This document shows, piece after piece, positions 62,601-64,000 of a DNA stretch of 64,000 nucleotides; the stretch's first letter is position 1; each line of letters begins with the position of its first letter. A program made the translations under genes and the position numbers. Origin of the DNA: Sipunculus nudus (taxonomy: Eukaryota > Annelida > Sipuncula > Golfingiida > Sipunculidae); the NCBI GenBank assembly GCA_026874595.1, contig CM049322.1, positions 54,279,386-54,343,385 on the forward strand, read 5' to 3'. The notes beneath the pieces were generated by a model. The model saw only the letters and a list, made by a program, of their open reading frames with translations, made no database searches and was not told the origin of the DNA.

Positions 62601-64000
62601 AGCTATTTGCTACCTTAAAAGTTGTCAAGACTGCAGCCAGGGGGAGTGGACACAGAGGGGGTTGCCAGAGGGGGCCCCACGAATCGCACGCGCAAATAGC
62701 AGCTATTTGCTACCTTAACAGTTGCCAAGACTGCCGCCAGGGGGAGTGGACAGAGAGCGGCCAGACAGAGAGGCCCCCATGAGTCGCAAGCGCAAATAGC
62801 AGCTATTTGCTACCTTAAAAGTTGCCAAGACTGCCGCCAGGGGGAGTGGATATGACAGCGGCCAGAGGGGGCCCCATGAATCGCACGCGCAAATAGCAGC
62901 TATTTGCTACCTAAACAGTTGCCAAGACTGCCGCCAGGGGGAGTGGAAATGAGAACAGCCTGACAGAGAGGCCCCCATGAGTCGCAAGCGCAAATAGCAG
63001 CTATTTGCTACCATAAAAAGTGTCAAGACTGCCGCCAGGAGGGGTGGACACAGAGCGGGCGGCCAGAGTAGGCCCCATGAATCGCAAGCGCAAATAGCAG
63101 CTATTTGCTTCCTTAAAAGGTGCCAAGACTGCCGCCAGGGGGAGTGGATATGAGAGCGGCCAGACAGAGAGGCTCCCATGAGTCGCAAGCGCAAATAGCA
63201 GCTATTTTTTACCTTAAAAGTTGTCAAGACTGCCGCCAGGAGGAGTGGACAAACAGCGGGCTGCCAGAGGGGCCCCAATGAATCGCACGCGCAAATAGCA
63301 GCTAATTGCTACCTTAAAAGTTGCCAAGACTGCCGCCAGGGGGAGTTGATATGAGAGCGGCCAAAGAAGAGGCCCCCATGAATCGCAAGCGCAAATAGCA
63401 GCTATTTGCTACCATAAAAGTGTCAAGACTGCCGACAGGGGGAGTAGATATCAGAGCGGGCTGCCAGAAGCCGAGGGGGCCCCATGAATCGCACTCGCAA
63501 ATAGCAGCTATTTGCTACCTTAAAATGTGCCAAGACTGCCGCCAGGGGGAGTGGTAATGAGAGTGGCCTGACAGGGAGGCCCCCATGAGTCGCCAGCGCA
63601 AATAGCAGCTATTTGCTACCATAAAATGTGTTAAGACTGCCGACAGGGGGAGTAGATATCAGAGCGGGCTGACAGAAGCCAAGGGGGCCCCATGAATCGC
63701 ACGCGCAAATAGCAGCTATTTGCTACCTTAAAATGTGCCAAGACTGCCGCCAGGGGGAGTGGTTATGAGAGTGGCCTGACAGGGAGGGCCCCATGAGTCG
63801 CAAGCGCAAATAGCAGCTATTTGCTACCATAAAATGTGTTAAGACTGCCGCCAGGGGGACTAGAAATCAGAGCGGGCTGACAGAGGCCGAGGGGGCCCCA
63901 TGAATCGCACGCGCAAATAGCAGCTATTTGCTACCTTAAAATGTGCCAAGACTGCCGCCAGGGGGAGTGGTTATGAGAGTGGCCTGACAGGGAGGGCCCC
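59641..64000. repeat. Second satellite: palindrome plus CTCF-like motif, units of about 103 and 137 bp
   Basis: Each unit has GGGGCCCCATGAATCGCACG-like sequence, a 19-bp palindrome (GCAAATAGC, a central A or T, GCTATTTGC), a linker, then ACTGCCGCCAGGGGGAGTGG and a variable GC-rich stretch. I count 38 palindromes by eye; the first is at 59759 and the last near 63907. Short units (about 103 bp) form most of the array. A central block (60.9-62.2 kb) has longer units (about 137 bp) with an added AAATTTAGGAGGGG-AAAT and GTAGCATCGCATTGAG segment. Alternate short units differ (GAGTCGCAAG versus GAATCGCACG), hinting at dimers. The array runs off the window end. Minus-strand frames through it are repeat translations, not genes. 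Confidence 0.96.
59875..60486. repeat. Satellite segment repeated at 63389-64000
   Basis: Private variants such as CGCACTCGCAAATAG, CGCCAGCGCAAATAG and GCCGACAGGGGGAGTAG recur exactly 3,514 bp later, through to the window end, so the copy is at least 600 bp and still running. Confidence 0.85.

Noticed and set aside
61298-63278. Minus-strand ORFs with a repeated ANSCYLRVRFMGP peptide
   Set aside because: They are translations of the second satellite. Frames open and close with unit length, and the peptide is the palindrome and its flank read through, with no start context or domain.

Overview
This window looks like nuclear DNA from an animal, most likely a marine invertebrate and perhaps a mollusc. 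The sequence is AT-rich, genes are sparse, and open frames are short pieces bounded by plausible splice acceptors. The animal non-LTR and Ty3-type retroelement remnants, the TA and CT microsatellites and the two large satellite arrays fit this. The species assignment is an inference from general character, not from a marker gene. There is no sign of bacterial or phage organisation.

Layout. 1-8.0 kb holds a degenerate 40-bp minisatellite, a (TA)n tract, and the wreck of an L1-like non-LTR retrotransposon on the minus strand (ORF1-like piece at 3.6-4.2 kb, reverse transcriptase piece at 1.8-3.2 kb), followed by AT-rich DNA with small duplicated blocks. 8.04-42.48 kb is one uninterrupted satellite array of about 34.4 kb, more than half of the window. 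It is built from 32/33-bp monomers paired into 63/65-bp dimers, grouped into 128-bp tetramers and then into 1.03, 3.2, 5 and 8 kb higher-order copies. 42.5-50 kb is mostly unique AT-rich DNA with a possible integrase scrap, one well-formed orphan exon-like ORF (45.2-45.4 kb), and a 170-bp island between two (TA)n tracts that carries a hammerhead-ribozyme-like core on the minus strand. 50.2-50.4 kb has a CUB-like terminal exon. 51.4-53.3 kb is a decayed Ty3-type retroelement whose surviving order (gag, zinc knuckle, protease, integrase, with no reverse transcriptase in between) suggests the Gmr1-like lineage. 53.7-55.7 kb is microsatellite plus a 35-bp minisatellite. 56.7-58.8 kb, all on the minus strand, holds the terminal exon of a nucleotide-diphospho-sugar transferase-like gene, a decayed membrane-protein-like coding block, and another coding-looking ORF. 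From 59.64 kb to the window end runs a second satellite. Its units each carry a 19-bp palindrome, and nearly all carry a motif resembling the CTCF core.

No complete gene is visible. The three exon-like pieces (45.2, 50.2 and 56.7 kb) are best read as the 3' ends of minus-strand genes whose other exons lie outside or were not recognised. The most interesting material is the internal architecture of the two satellites, the ribozyme-like island and the domain order of the Ty3-type element.
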